A DNA stretch of 64,000 bases from Methylotenera sp. (GTDB taxonomy: Bacteria; Pseudomonadota; Gammaproteobacteria; Burkholderiales; Methylophilaceae): assembly GCA_030655015.1 (NCBI GenBank), contig JAURWJ010000101.1:1-64000 (forward strand). The letters are read 5' to 3'. This document shows, piece by piece, positions 51,238 to 61,177 of this stretch (positions are counted from its first letter, which is position 1; each line of letters opens with the position of its first letter). Under the pieces are notes generated by a model. The model had not been told where the DNA came from and did not search any database. It saw only the letters and a list, made by a program, of their open reading frames with translations. The translations under genes and the position numbers were made by a program.

Positions 51238-52170
51238 TTAGTCCTTTTGATTTAAGTTTTGTGTTGATTTGCGACCAAGTACTTGGTGCATGGCCGCGAG
51301 GTGTTTTGGAATTTCGCTTGGATTGCTGGGCTTTATCACTTGAGAAGTTTTTTGAGCTTCAGTTAGTAATGCTCGCTCGCGAGCTGATGCAATACGGACG
51401 CCTGCTTCTGGTGTAAATAGCCCTGTTTTAGCACGAGTGATAAGTGAACGCAGGTAGCTTAGTGGCGCACCTGTGACTTTGTTTGCATTTAGGCGAGCGG
51501 CTAATTCGTCCAACACAGCCTGGGCTAATGCTGAATCAATGACATCTAATTGGGATTTGGCAATCTCGCGCTCTTGTGAAGTTAATTGCTTTGGAAAAAT
51601 ATAATCAGCACAACCACTAGCAACTTTTGCCGCATCGTTATCCTGTGGTAGTGGGCTTATATTTGCAGAACCTTTTAATTGCAAACCCTTAGTGGCCGAT
51701 TCACCGACTGACGGCTTTGCCAATAGATGGTTTTCCCGTAAGTCAGAAAACCTATCTTTTGGTGAAAGTGGCTGTTCATTAGACTTCTGATTTGATAGTG
51801 GAAAATCAATTGCCCATAAATCTGGGTGATTTAATATCCATTGTCTACCAACAATCTGCCCCGCCTTATAGACTTTAGTGCCAAGCTTAGTCATTTCTAA
51901 AGCCTCTTCGGCACTTAAGCGTTTGAGTACAATAGAAATTGCACCAAAATACTTTAGCTCCTTAAGATAGGTTTTAAGTTGGGTAATGCCACCAGGTGAC
52001 ATACCAACAATAAATGACAAGTAAAATATCCAGCCGTCAGGAAAGTCCCAAAGCGTCGCGAAAACACCTTTTGCACCAAATGTTATACGTCTATCTCGGA
52101 ATAATGCGCGTTTAAATGGCCTAGAAAAAGCCGTTTCAGCGCCATTGCGAACAATGTGAATTTGACTCAT
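51238..52170 (-). CDS. HTH-domain island protein (replication-initiator-like)
   Basis: KRALFRDRRITFGAKGVFATLWDFPDGW...MSPGGITQLKTYLKELKYFGAI winged-helix-like. Confidence 0.55.
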   Translation of the reverse strand: MSQIHIVRNGAETAFSRPFKRALFRDRRITFGAKGVFATLWDFPDGWIFYLSFIVGMSPGGITQLKTYLKELKYFGAISIVLKRLSAEEALEMTKLGTKVYKAGQIVGRQWILNHPDLWAIDFPLSNQKSNEQPLSPKDRFSDLRENHLLAKPSVGESATKGLQLKGSANISPLPQDNDAAKVASGCADYIFPKQLTSQEREIAKSQLDVIDSALAQAVLDELAARLNANKVTGAPLSYLRSLITRAKTGLFTPEAGVRIASARERALLTEAQKTSQVIKPSNPSEIPKHLAAMHQVLGRKSTQNLNQKD

Positions 52171-52179
52171 GGCTACCTA

Positions 52180-52401
52180 CTAATTAGTAGCAGCCAAGGC
52201 TTGGCGTAACTCACCTACATTCCACCCTGTGGTGCGAGGTGATAATTTTTTAGGTTTGGGAATTCTGCCAGACTTAACGCCACGCCAAACTGTAGCTGGT
52301 GAGCAAGCGAATAGAGCTTTTACAACAGGTAGTCTTACGTTGGCCGAGTCAGGAAGCTGGTCAAAATATTGAAGTGATTCTGAAATGTTTGTTGATTGCA
52401 T
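52180..52401 (-). CDS. AlpA-family regulator
   Basis: FDQLPDSANVRLPVVKALFACSPATVWRGVKSGRIPKPKKLSPRTTGWNVGELRQAL. Confidence 0.85.
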   Translation of the reverse strand: MQSTNISESLQYFDQLPDSANVRLPVVKALFACSPATVWRGVKSGRIPKPKKLSPRTTGWNVGELRQALAATN

Positions 52402-52495
52402 AATATTTTTCTCCGTTTCTGCAAAGTGCAGGGCGGATCAAATATTAATGCTGAGAAATTTCTATAAATCCAATTGGATCCAATTGGAAAAATAG

Positions 52496-53422
52496 TTAAT
52501 TGGTGCTGTTACTTTTACTTGTTTTGCGAGGGCGGCCTTTTGCGTCTTTTCTGCTTCTCTCCATAGCCTCTGGTATTTCTTCTAACTTTGACTGAACTGT
52601 ACTAAGCTTGAACTCAAATCCAATTTCATCAACAAATCTATTAATTTTCTTTGCTGTTTCAGGTAATGCAATCTCGTTATCAATATCGATACCTGCTTTT
52701 TTTGCTAATGCTGCAATTATTATTAAAAATGTTGTGCGCTCTTTAGGATGAATTGACTCAATATCAGTGATTTTCTTATTTTTAGACACCTGGGAGTCTT
52801 CTATCTCAACTTGATGTTCAAAGTCCTTTAGCGACTTTAAACTGACTGCCAGGAATGCATGACTTGGGATTATTGGCATAGGTTTATAGTAACCATCATC
52901 GAGCCCAGTATTTTCAAGTTTTATGACGTTTTCGAAAAAACTATCTAATAAAAATAAACTATTTTTCTCATCATAGTCTTTATGCTTTTCATACAAGCAG
53001 TATGTTTTGTTATCGCGTTCGATATAAATTCCTGAATCAGTATTTTGAACTTGGGAATTCACTTCTAAAAAATTCAACAGCCTTGCCTTAATGTAATCCT
53101 CTCCGCTGCCAAAGAGTTTTAGATCCCACAGCCCATCAATTTTGATAAGTTGAGGTGATGTGGAAACATGATAAGACTTATCTTCAAAATTTACTTGGCC
53201 GAAATTATCAGTTGACGACTCTGAAGGTGTTTCGCTGAATTGACTTATTACCACTTCCATTACATCAACTATTTTGGTGAAGTTTAATGAAAGCTTTAAA
53301 TGTTTTTCTAATGCTAATTGCAAAATGTCTTTTGGTTCTACAGGCTCTGCGAATAAGGCACTTAAATAGTTTGCTGCATCATCTATTGTTAACCATTTTT
53401 TTAATTGCATTAGATTTTTCAA
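52496..53422 (-). CDS. Hypothetical island protein adjacent to integrase
   Basis: Long ORF, C-terminal basic GRPRKTSKS tail. Confidence 0.6.
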   Translation of the reverse strand: MKNLMQLKKWLTIDDAANYLSALFAEPVEPKDILQLALEKHLKLSLNFTKIVDVMEVVISQFSETPSESSTDNFGQVNFEDKSYHVSTSPQLIKIDGLWDLKLFGSGEDYIKARLLNFLEVNSQVQNTDSGIYIERDNKTYCLYEKHKDYDEKNSLFLLDSFFENVIKLENTGLDDGYYKPMPIIPSHAFLAVSLKSLKDFEHQVEIEDSQVSKNKKITDIESIHPKERTTFLIIIAALAKKAGIDIDNEIALPETAKKINRFVDEIGFEFKLSTVQSKLEEIPEAMERSRKDAKGRPRKTSKSNSTN

Positions 53423-53445
53423 AATATATCCTTTATCACTAGCGG

Positions 53446-54639
53446 TTATTTTTTCTTGTTTTTGATGCTATCAAGATAGTCAGCCCACTGTTGCATCATA
53501 GCTTTGCGCTGCTCTATAAATCTAGTGCGATTATAAGCGCTGCCAAGGTTATCAGGCACAGTATGCGCAAGTTGGTGTTCGATAATATGTGGATCTACAT
53601 TGAGGCGTTCATGTAATATTGTTCTAGCCATCGCTCTAAAGCCATGCCCTGTTATTTGTGTTTGAGTGTCATATCCCATGCGTTTGAGTGCTGCATTTAC
53701 TGCGGCTTCACTCATTGGTCTTAAGGGTGAGTGTCCTCCTGGAAACACATACTCTCTATGACCAGACAAAGGTTGCATTACCTTTAAAATTTCAACAGCT
53801 TGTCTGGATAACGGAACTAAATGGTCGGTTTTTGTTTTGCTTACTACATAGCGCCATTCACCAGCATCTAAATCAATATCACTCCACTTTGCTTGTCTCA
53901 GCTCACTTGGTCTGGCGAAAACTAAGGGTGAAAGCTTAAGCGCACATTGAACGGTTACAGTGCCGTTAAACCCGTCAATTGCGCGTAGTAGCTCTGCTAT
54001 ATCTTTTGGGTCGGTAAAGGCAGCCATGTGTTTTGTTGTGGTTGCAGGTAAAGCGCCCTTAAGGTCATAAGTGATGTCGCGGATGGCTCTACCTGTTTGT
54101 ACTGCATAGCGAAATACTTGGCCAGCAGTTTGCAACGCTCGGTGAGCTGTTTCTAGCTTATTGAGGTTTTCTATACGTTTAACTACTTGAAGAAGTTGAG
54201 GGGCGGTTATATCGGCAATTGGTACGTTGCCAATCCAAGGAAATAAGTAGAGCTCGAAGCGTCTGATCACTTTGTCTTTGTGGGTCTCCGCTTTATTTTT
54301 CATGTGAGTGCTCCACCATTCACGCGCAACTAACTCAAAGCTATTTGTAGAGCTGAGAATTTTCTCTGCTTTAATTTGTTGCCGCTTTTCACTAGGATCA
54401 ACTTGATCATTGGCTAAGAGCTTTCTTGCGTCATCACGCTTATCTCTGGCTTGCTTCAGCGATACATCAGGATATGTTCCAAGTGAGAGTAGCTTTTCTT
54501 TTCCCTCAAAACGATACTTAAATCGCCACCATTTACCCCCAGCAGGGGTAACTTGCATGAATAAACCGTCTGTATCATAGATTTTATAAGGCTTTTCAGC
54601 GGGTTTTGCATTCTGTATTGCGGTGTTTGTAAGTGCCAT
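53446..54639 (-). CDS. Tyrosine integrase (DUF4102/P4-type)
   Basis: MALTNTAIQNAKPAEKPYKIYDTDGLFMQVTPAGGKWWRFKYRF; RPSELRQAKWSDIDLD; GHGFRAMARTILHE; HQLAH. Confidence 0.95.
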   Translation of the reverse strand: MALTNTAIQNAKPAEKPYKIYDTDGLFMQVTPAGGKWWRFKYRFEGKEKLLSLGTYPDVSLKQARDKRDDARKLLANDQVDPSEKRQQIKAEKILSSTNSFELVAREWWSTHMKNKAETHKDKVIRRFELYLFPWIGNVPIADITAPQLLQVVKRIENLNKLETAHRALQTAGQVFRYAVQTGRAIRDITYDLKGALPATTTKHMAAFTDPKDIAELLRAIDGFNGTVTVQCALKLSPLVFARPSELRQAKWSDIDLDAGEWRYVVSKTKTDHLVPLSRQAVEILKVMQPLSGHREYVFPGGHSPLRPMSEAAVNAALKRMGYDTQTQITGHGFRAMARTILHERLNVDPHIIEHQLAHTVPDNLGSAYNRTRFIEQRKAMMQQWADYLDSIKNKKK

Positions 54640-54747
54640 TTTGGGGTAACTTTCCGAGTAAAAATCTCTATAATAAGAGTTACCCCACAAAGTTACCCCA
54701 GTTAGTTGGGGTATGTCAAGGAATGCTGTGCGACGGGTTGAGGCAAT

Positions 54748-54782
54748 AAAAAAGCCCCGAAGTCAATAACTACGGGGCTTTT
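54748..54782. terminator. Rho-independent-like terminator hairpin
   Basis: aaaaaagccccgaagtcaataactacggggctttt. Confidence 0.8.
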
Positions 54783-54815
54783 AGAGGCGTTACGATACTT
54801 TGTGACACCATGTTG

Positions 54816-54861
54816 TGGTGGTGAAAGAGGGACTTGAACCCTCGACCCCAGGATTATGAAT
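54816..54861. repeat. att direct repeat (46 bp) identical to tRNA-Met 3' half
   Basis: tggtggtgaaagagggacttgaaccctcgaccccaggattatgaat also at 62912-62957. Confidence 0.95.
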
Positions 54862-54981
54862 AAGTTATGAACAAGCTTTATTTGGTTTTAATTTACTTGT
54901 AATTCCTTTATAAAACATCAATATATCAATAACTTACGAACATCCCCAGTTTTATTTTCCTTGCTTTAGATTTTAATAAAT

Positions 54982-55012
54982 GCTATAAATTTGCTATAAA
55001 TACGCTATAAAT
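54982..55012. repeat. GCTATAAAT x3 at 11-bp spacing (candidate integrase arm sites, left)
   Basis: gctataaat at 54982, 54993, 55004. Confidence 0.85.
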
Positions 55013-55031
55013 TTTTAGTGAGGAAATTCAC

Positions 55032-56372
55032 ATGGCACAAAATAGCAATGTCATTAAACAGGTAAAAATCACCAATACGATAGCCGAGCGAAACTATCCA
55101 GATGGGCTTGTGACCACTATTTGGGATAGTGAAACTAAGGGCTTTGGACTTCGAGTTAGTCCGAATGGAAAAACGCGCACTTATTTTATTCAGTTTAGAG
55201 TTAAAGGATCTAAGCAAGAACGTCTTATCAGTATCGGCAGGCATAATGACCCTTATAGGGTTGACCAAGCAAGGGCAAAAGCCGTACAGATAAAAGCAGA
55301 AATGCTGGCAGGTGTTGACCCTGTAATTAAAGCTAAAGAAATCGAAATTGAGCGCAAACGTAAGGCGGCAGACAGTGAGGCTAAAACTATTAGCTTGCGC
55401 GAAGTCATGCAGCATTACCTAATCAATAAACGCACAAAGCATGGCGAACTGCGTGACACCACAAAGCGCGACCTAAAACACCATGTGGAAAATAACCTTG
55501 GTGACTGGGCAGATAAACCAATTGCAAGCATTACTAGAGAGAAGTGCCTAGACCGTTATGAGCAAATAACGAATCGGGGTGCAGCCAGTCAAGCCACACA
55601 ATGTTTTGTGAACCTGAGGGCGCTAATCAACCATGCAAGAGAGATGTTTACCAATGAAGAAGGTGAGCCTTTAATCTTTGTGACTAACCCAGTATCGCGC
55701 ATGTTCAAAATAAGAAAGCCAAATCCTGAGAAGGCGAGAACTAGCCGTATCCCGTTAGATAAGATTGGTGCAGTTTGGCTAGCTCTTCAAAAGCGCCGTC
55801 TAGCGAATGCGAATATCAATGATAGAACTAGCGTTGATTACGTAATATTTCTTTTGCTAACAGGCTGCCGCAGGATGGAGGCAGGTAGTTTGAAATGGAC
55901 AGATGTTAATTTGGAAAAAGGCTACTTCACATTACGTGGTGATGTGGTTAAGAATCATAATGAAATTAGGTTGCCAATTAACAGCCTGTTAAAAGACCTT
56001 TTGGAGCAGCGCAAGACAATCCTAAAAGCAGATGAAATTTATGTGTTCCCAAGTTTTGGTAAAAAACTGCCACATATTTCTGACGCTCGCGCCACGATGG
56101 GCGTAGTGAGTGAGGTTGCAGGGGTTAAAGTTTCTTTGCACGATGGCCGCAGGACTTGGGATGATATTGCAAAAGCGGCAAAAGTCAGCGACGATGAGCG
56201 CCGACAACTATTGAACCATCTGGCAAGTGACGTTCACGGCATGAGTTATTCAAACAACCCAGACCCCAAATCATTGGCTGGTGCTAGCGAAGCTGTGGCA
56301 AAGTTTATTGTGAAGCAAGTCAAAATTACCGAGGCTACCTTGCAAGGGAAAAATATTCTCAGGTTTGGCTAG
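55032..56372 (+). CDS. Tyrosine integrase
   Basis: LVTTIWDSETKGFGLRVSPNGKTRTYFIQFR; LLTGCRRMEAGSLKWTDVNL; HDGRRTWDDIAK. Confidence 0.95.
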   Translation: MAQNSNVIKQVKITNTIAERNYPDGLVTTIWDSETKGFGLRVSPNGKTRTYFIQFRVKGSKQERLISIGRHNDPYRVDQARAKAVQIKAEMLAGVDPVIKAKEIEIERKRKAADSEAKTISLREVMQHYLINKRTKHGELRDTTKRDLKHHVENNLGDWADKPIASITREKCLDRYEQITNRGAASQATQCFVNLRALINHAREMFTNEEGEPLIFVTNPVSRMFKIRKPNPEKARTSRIPLDKIGAVWLALQKRRLANANINDRTSVDYVIFLLLTGCRRMEAGSLKWTDVNLEKGYFTLRGDVVKNHNEIRLPINSLLKDLLEQRKTILKADEIYVFPSFGKKLPHISDARATMGVVSEVAGVKVSLHDGRRTWDDIAKAAKVSDDERRQLLNHLASDVHGMSYSNNPDPKSLAGASEAVAKFIVKQVKITEATLQGKNILRFG

Positions 56373-56508
56373 CCCGATTTTTATTATCATAATATTTTGT
56401 TTTATATCGGCGTTTTTATGTTGTATTTCAATTTTTAATTTGCTAATATTTACTCACCTTACGCCATCGGGCAATTCAAAAAGCCCGTTGTAATAACATC
56501 CAAAATGG

Positions 56509-56548
56509 GTGTCGGCGGAAACATTTTTGTTAATGTTTACCGCGACAC
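56509..56548. other. Imperfect hairpin upstream of alpA-like gene
   Basis: gtgtcggcggaaacat tttttgtta-type loop atgtttaccgcgacac. Confidence 0.6.
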
Positions 56549-56594
56549 TTATCACAATCAGTCTGCGGTGAACCTATGCACTGGAGACTGAAAT

Positions 56595-56816
56595 ATGACC
56601 ACTTCGACACTTACCCCGCTTCTCAGCACTAAAGACCTTGCAAGCCTTTTAGGTTTAAAAACCAACACCGTTGAACGCCTTCGCTGCCAAGGTCATGACT
56701 TGCCGCGTCATGTGAAACTACCCAGCGGTGCGATTCGCTATGACCCCAAAGACGTTCAAGATTGGCTAGATAAAAATAAGCATCAAACTGCGGCTTCTCA
56801 GCTAGCGGCTGCTTGA
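56595..56816 (+). CDS. AlpA/HTH_17-type regulator
   Basis: LLSTKDLASLLGLKTNTVERLRCQGHDLPRHVKLPSGAIRYDPKDVQDWL. Confidence 0.85.
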   Translation: MTTSTLTPLLSTKDLASLLGLKTNTVERLRCQGHDLPRHVKLPSGAIRYDPKDVQDWLDKNKHQTAASQLAAA

Positions 56817-56926
56817 CCAACTTACGTCCAAGACTACAAAACTAGCATCTAACGAATTGAAATAATTATGAAGAATAGCGCGTCACGCAGACATACAAGC
56901 CTATTGTCAGCCGCATAAAGAAAAAC

Positions 56927-56948
56927 CCCAGTTTGGGCGAACTGGGGC
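56927..56948. other. Hairpin just upstream of primase-helicase start
   Basis: ccccagtt tgggcg aactgggg, 12 bp before ATG 56961. Confidence 0.75.
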
Positions 56949-56960
56949 AGGAGTAAAGCA

Positions 56961-58907
56961 ATGAGCAGCAGCACTAATTTAACAGAAACTAATCATGGCA
57001 TGTTTGATAAAGCCAGCTATTTGCCTGCGATTACAGGTGATATTGAAAGTAACCAATACAATCACGGCGACCAACACATAAACAAAGCCCCAGCCGACAC
57101 ACTAAGCCAAATGAAAGCAGCTAAGCGCTGGCTGGTACACAGAAAGAAGATTCCCCACTACGTTAGCGGTACACCACGGAATGGCACTTTAGATTCTGAT
57201 TCTGATATTCAAAATTTAGCAACCTATGAGTTAGCTAAATCCGTAGTAAGTCAATACGATGGATTAGGCTTTGCTCTTGGGAAAGATGGTGAGGGTTTCT
57301 GGCAGGGTGTTGACCTTGATAATGTGACCGCTAACAGCCTAGTTGACTGTGCAGACGAAATTGGTGGTTATGTTGAAAAAAGTCCAAGTGGGCTAGGTTG
57401 TCACGCTATTGGTTACGGTAGAGAGTTTGCAACCTTAGGTTCAAATTCAACTGGCATTGAGGCTTATGCGAAAGCAAGGTTTTTTACAGTTACCGAAAAT
57501 GCCATCCGACATTCACCTTTAATTTGCTTGGCTGATTATGTTGAAAGAAAACTAGCTCCAACTCATAGTGTATTGCGTGACCCTACATCTAATATCCAAG
57601 AAGTGGTTGTTCCACCACAGGTGGTAACAGAACTTCGTTCTGCCTTATTGCACATGAGAGCAGACAATTATGCCCTTTGGATTAGCATGGGTATGGCACT
57701 GCGTGAACTAGATGATACTGGGCGCGGTTTATGGCTTGAGTGGTCAGCTACTTCTGAGAAGTTTGACCCAAAAGAAGCAACAAAAAAGTGGGAAACGTTT
57801 AAGCCAGATAGTACAAGCTATCAAGCTGTTTTTGCCGAAGCACAAAGGCAAGGCTGGGTTAATCCTAATAGCAATTCGGCAAGACTTTGTTCTGAAGTTT
57901 CCCAAGAAAAGCTTTTTACTAAAACACTCAGTGATTTTCTGAAAGAGCAAACTCAGATTGAATATCTAGTTGATGATGTATTTCGCAAAGGTTGGCTATA
58001 CACCATAACAGGCAGTACGGGTGCGGGCAAGACGGGCATAGCTGTCACCCTCGCTTTGTGTATTGCTTCAGGCTTTCCATTCGGAAAGTATGCTGTCAAT
58101 AGTGGGATTGTTTTGTACATTGCAGGTGAAAACCCTGATGATGTTCGCGGTAGGTTTCAGGCTACATTATCTCAATATGCTTGGGGACAAGCTGTGTATG
58201 AAAGTATCCACGTTCTTGACCAGTCATTCATTTTGGAAAGTAAAATTGAAGAGCTTAAAGCTATTATTGATAACGTATTGCCAGTTGCGATTATTGTTGA
58301 CACTGACCAAGCGATTTCCTTAGGTGACGATACTAACGAATGCAATAATGGCGCAAGAATGCGACATGCCAAAAATTTAAGACAGCTAACAAAAAGATCT
58401 AGCAGACCAACCGTTATTGACTTATGCCACCCTAATGCAAGTGCAAGCAGGGATACTTTAGTGCCTCGCGGTGGTAGTGCGTTCCTCAATGAAATTGATG
58501 GCAATGTTCAATGCTCACGTGATGACACGCTAACGACATTAAATAGCGACACTAATAAATTTCGCGGTATGCCTTTTATGTTGTCGTTCCATAAACGAGT
58601 TGTAAGTTTGGAACATGTTACGGATACCAAGGGTAGGAAAATGGAACTGCCCGTATTTGAGCCTTTAGGTGACCAGCAGGAGATATATATTCAAGTCCAA
58701 CAATATGAGGACAAATACAAACTTCTTAAAATCATGTTTGAAAAACCTGAGCTAAACCAAACACAATGGGGGATTGAATTGGGGTACGACAAAAGCAAAG
58801 TTAGTCGCTTGATAAAAAATTTGAGAGAGACTGACCCGCCCTTAGTTAATAAAAACAGTACATTCTTAACCAGGGATGGTAAAAAAGAAGCTAAAAAAAT
58901 GAGCTAA
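56961..58907 (+). CDS. PrimPol/AAA (RepA-like) primase-helicase
   Basis: GLGFALGKDGEGFWQGVDLDNV prim-pol; ITGSTGAGKTGIAVTLAL Walker A; VAIIVDTDQAISLGDD. Confidence 0.85.
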   Translation: MSSSTNLTETNHGMFDKASYLPAITGDIESNQYNHGDQHINKAPADTLSQMKAAKRWLVHRKKIPHYVSGTPRNGTLDSDSDIQNLATYELAKSVVSQYDGLGFALGKDGEGFWQGVDLDNVTANSLVDCADEIGGYVEKSPSGLGCHAIGYGREFATLGSNSTGIEAYAKARFFTVTENAIRHSPLICLADYVERKLAPTHSVLRDPTSNIQEVVVPPQVVTELRSALLHMRADNYALWISMGMALRELDDTGRGLWLEWSATSEKFDPKEATKKWETFKPDSTSYQAVFAEAQRQGWVNPNSNSARLCSEVSQEKLFTKTLSDFLKEQTQIEYLVDDVFRKGWLYTITGSTGAGKTGIAVTLALCIASGFPFGKYAVNSGIVLYIAGENPDDVRGRFQATLSQYAWGQAVYESIHVLDQSFILESKIEELKAIIDNVLPVAIIVDTDQAISLGDDTNECNNGARMRHAKNLRQLTKRSSRPTVIDLCHPNASASRDTLVPRGGSAFLNEIDGNVQCSRDDTLTTLNSDTNKFRGMPFMLSFHKRVVSLEHVTDTKGRKMELPVFEPLGDQQEIYIQVQQYEDKYKLLKIMFEKPELNQTQWGIELGYDKSKVSRLIKNLRETDPPLVNKNSTFLTRDGKKEAKKMS

Positions 58908-58913
58908 ATATGT

Positions 58914-59109
58914 TGCAACTGACTGCAACTTTAACCACAAAAAGTTGCAACAGTTGCAGCACAACATTTTTGTGCAACTAAATTCCAAAAACTGGCAGCT
59001 AACCTGCATAGTTGCTGTAGTTGCGCTGCAACTGATATGTACAACTTTTTGTTGCGAGTTGCATAGTTGCGCTAATTAGCCCCCTTTAGGGGGCATTAGC
59101 ACTGCAACT
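58914..59109. repeat. Dense TGCAACT/AGTTGCA repeat cluster (candidate replication origin iterons)
   Basis: At least 8 exact copies, e.g. 58914, 58924, 58943(rc), 58952(rc), 58973, 59027, 59057(rc), 59103. Confidence 0.8.
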
Positions 59110-59262
59110 TTAATGGTGAAATTTATAGCGTATTGTAGTGACCTTAGTATTTGAAATAATAAGTTATTTTTTTCTTATCCCATTGATTTTGTGTGTTTTT
59201 ATCAAGCTTTTCATTTGTTGTTTTCCTAAAATTAAGCCCTATATCAGCCATTAGGAGAAAAC

Positions 59263-59961
59263 ATGGAAGTTCATGCACACATAACACCGACCCTTCATCC
59301 CAAGAATATTGAAAAAATTGCAGACGGTGACACAGAAGTTTTACCTTATCTGAATGCAGCGGTGGAGGCTTTCTCAGAAGCATATGATTCGATTGGCAAG
59401 GTTTACGTTGCCAAAGATTTAGCTGCTAAAAATCAAGCTTGGACAGAAGATAATCGCAATATTCTTGTTGGTGAGTTGGCAGAAAAGCATTTAGCAAAAG
59501 TCTGTAAAAAATTCGATTCAGTTATTGCAAGCATGACCACTAGCATTGATGCATTAGATGGTCAGCTTAACTCACCAATCACAGCTGATGCGGAACGTTT
59601 CAACATTAGTGCAGAAATTCGTGCCCATGTAAAAGGGCTATCTGTAGAGGATAGATTGAAATTCATTGAAGATGCTTTTGCTAGTCATGACGTAGGTACA
59701 TTAAGAGCCATTTTAGGTGCGCCATCTTTTCTATCGGGTATGTCTGAAAAAGAGCGTCAATTAAGAACACGTATGCTGCATGAGCAATCGTCACCCAAGA
59801 CCGCAAAAACTCTAGAAGCTTTGCGAAAGGCTAAAGAAATGTTGGAAACTCGGGGCGGTTTGTTGTTCAGTGAAATGGAAAAAGCAGTTGGTGTACCAAG
59901 AAGCCGCATTTTTGAATTGCAGAGGGTTAATAAACGTGCGCTAGATTCGCTAAAAGTATAG
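59263..59961 (+). CDS. Hypothetical satellite protein
   Basis: Uninterrupted ORF between primase and DUF5681-like gene. Confidence 0.65.
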   Translation: MEVHAHITPTLHPKNIEKIADGDTEVLPYLNAAVEAFSEAYDSIGKVYVAKDLAAKNQAWTEDNRNILVGELAEKHLAKVCKKFDSVIASMTTSIDALDGQLNSPITADAERFNISAEIRAHVKGLSVEDRLKFIEDAFASHDVGTLRAILGAPSFLSGMSEKERQLRTRMLHEQSSPKTAKTLEALRKAKEMLETRGGLLFSEMEKAVGVPRSRIFELQRVNKRALDSLKV

Positions 59962-59976
59962 AGCATTGATAAATAC

Positions 59977-60438
59977 ATGATGAGATCAAAAATGGATGAG
60001 TTAAAACTAGATGCATCAACACCAAAAATAAAAGGCAATCCGCAATGGGTACGTGGAATGCCTAGCCCTAACAAGGCAGGACGACCTAAGGGAATTGTTG
60101 ATGCTAGAACAAAAGTTACGCAAGCCCTGCTCGATGATGCTAATGCTGTCGTGCGTGTGGTGATTGATGCTGCTTTGGCTGGTGACGTGCAAGCTGCTGG
60201 CATTGTGTTATCGCGTGTCGCACCTGCCCTCAAAGCGCAAGGTGAAAAAGTGCAATTCGACTTTGACGCAAAAGCTGGCGTTACAGAGCAAGCAGAATCT
60301 GTGCTGCAAGCAATCGCAAACGGTGAAGTGTCGCCTGATATGGGCAAGCAAATTATTGAAGCTATCTCTATGCTTTATGGCATTAAGCAAATATCAGAAT
60401 TTGAGCAGCGATTAGCATTGTTGGAGGGAAAGCCATGA
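59977..60438 (+). CDS. DUF5681-like protein
   Basis: GNPQWVRGMPSPNKAGRPKGI... Confidence 0.65.
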   Translation: MMRSKMDELKLDASTPKIKGNPQWVRGMPSPNKAGRPKGIVDARTKVTQALLDDANAVVRVVIDAALAGDVQAAGIVLSRVAPALKAQGEKVQFDFDAKAGVTEQAESVLQAIANGEVSPDMGKQIIEAISMLYGIKQISEFEQRLALLEGKP

Positions 60439-60794
60439 GTAAACTAACCAACGCAAAATGTGATGTGGCAAATAAATTTTTTATCCTTCAAGGTCGTAAA
60501 GATGACTATGCAATCATATTAGAGTACGACACTAGAAGTTTCCTTATTGATGAAGGCAACCTCGATGCATCAATCAAAGCTGCAACATTAACTCTTGGTG
60601 TATTTAAGTCTTTTTGGCAAGAGATAACAGGAAGGATACCTCATGCCCAAAACTGGGCAGTAATGACACCTACCTGTCGGTCAAAACATCCGTTCGAGTT
60701 TGAAATAGTTAATTCTCAGATAGACAATTACCTGAGAGACAATTTGTTTGAGGTCGATTTATTTGCTAAAAGTATCATCAACAGTTTTACGTAG
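60435..60794 (+). CDS. Hypothetical protein
   Basis: 4-bp overlap with upstream CDS. Confidence 0.6.
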   Translation: MSKLTNAKCDVANKFFILQGRKDDYAIILEYDTRSFLIDEGNLDASIKAATLTLGVFKSFWQEITGRIPHAQNWAVMTPTCRSKHPFEFEIVNSQIDNYLRDNLFEVDLFAKSIINSFT

Positions 60795-61177
60795 ATTGCA
60801 GCGTATTGAGCAATCCTCAATCAATCGCCAATCCAATAACTTCCCGCCACTATTGCCAATTGACTTGTGGGAAGCGCAAGCCATGGCAACTCAAGCACGA
60901 TTATTGCAAGACACGCGCGAATTTTTAGCGAAGTAGCTATTGCGCTGCCAGCTACAAGCAATGACATTCACATAGCTGCGGCAACTATATTGGCTGCAAC
61001 ATATTCACCGCTACAAGGCGGCAGCTAGCCTGCTGCATACACTGCTTGCTGACATAAGGCTAGCATTTCACCTAAAGCTGAAAAACTGGTGATAACACAT
61101 GCCTGTTTTTATTGGGTTTATGAAATGATGGCGCTAGTATTGGATGTACTCAGGTAGAGTAAACTAAAGAATACAAA

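Larger units (their letters stand above)
34100..54815. mobile_element. Island A: ~20.7-kb integrative mobilizable element at tRNA-Met site
   Basis: Integrase 53446-54639; GTTACCCC pairs at 34174-34193 and 54679-54699; tRNA 3'-end remnants at both edges; relaxase, coupling protein, AlpA and defence/antidefence cargo. Confidence 0.7.

Noticed and set aside
55005-55415. 136-aa minus-strand ORF
   Set aside because: Antisense to the start of the integrase gene; no domain.
58914-59109. CRISPR array or coding repeat
   Set aside because: Repeat unit only 7 bp in both orientations with irregular spacing; fits iteron-like DNA better.
59757-60347. 196-aa minus-strand ORF
   Set aside because: Overlaps the better-supported DUF5681-like gene and the end of the upstream ORF; low-complexity Ser/Ala/Thr-rich translation.
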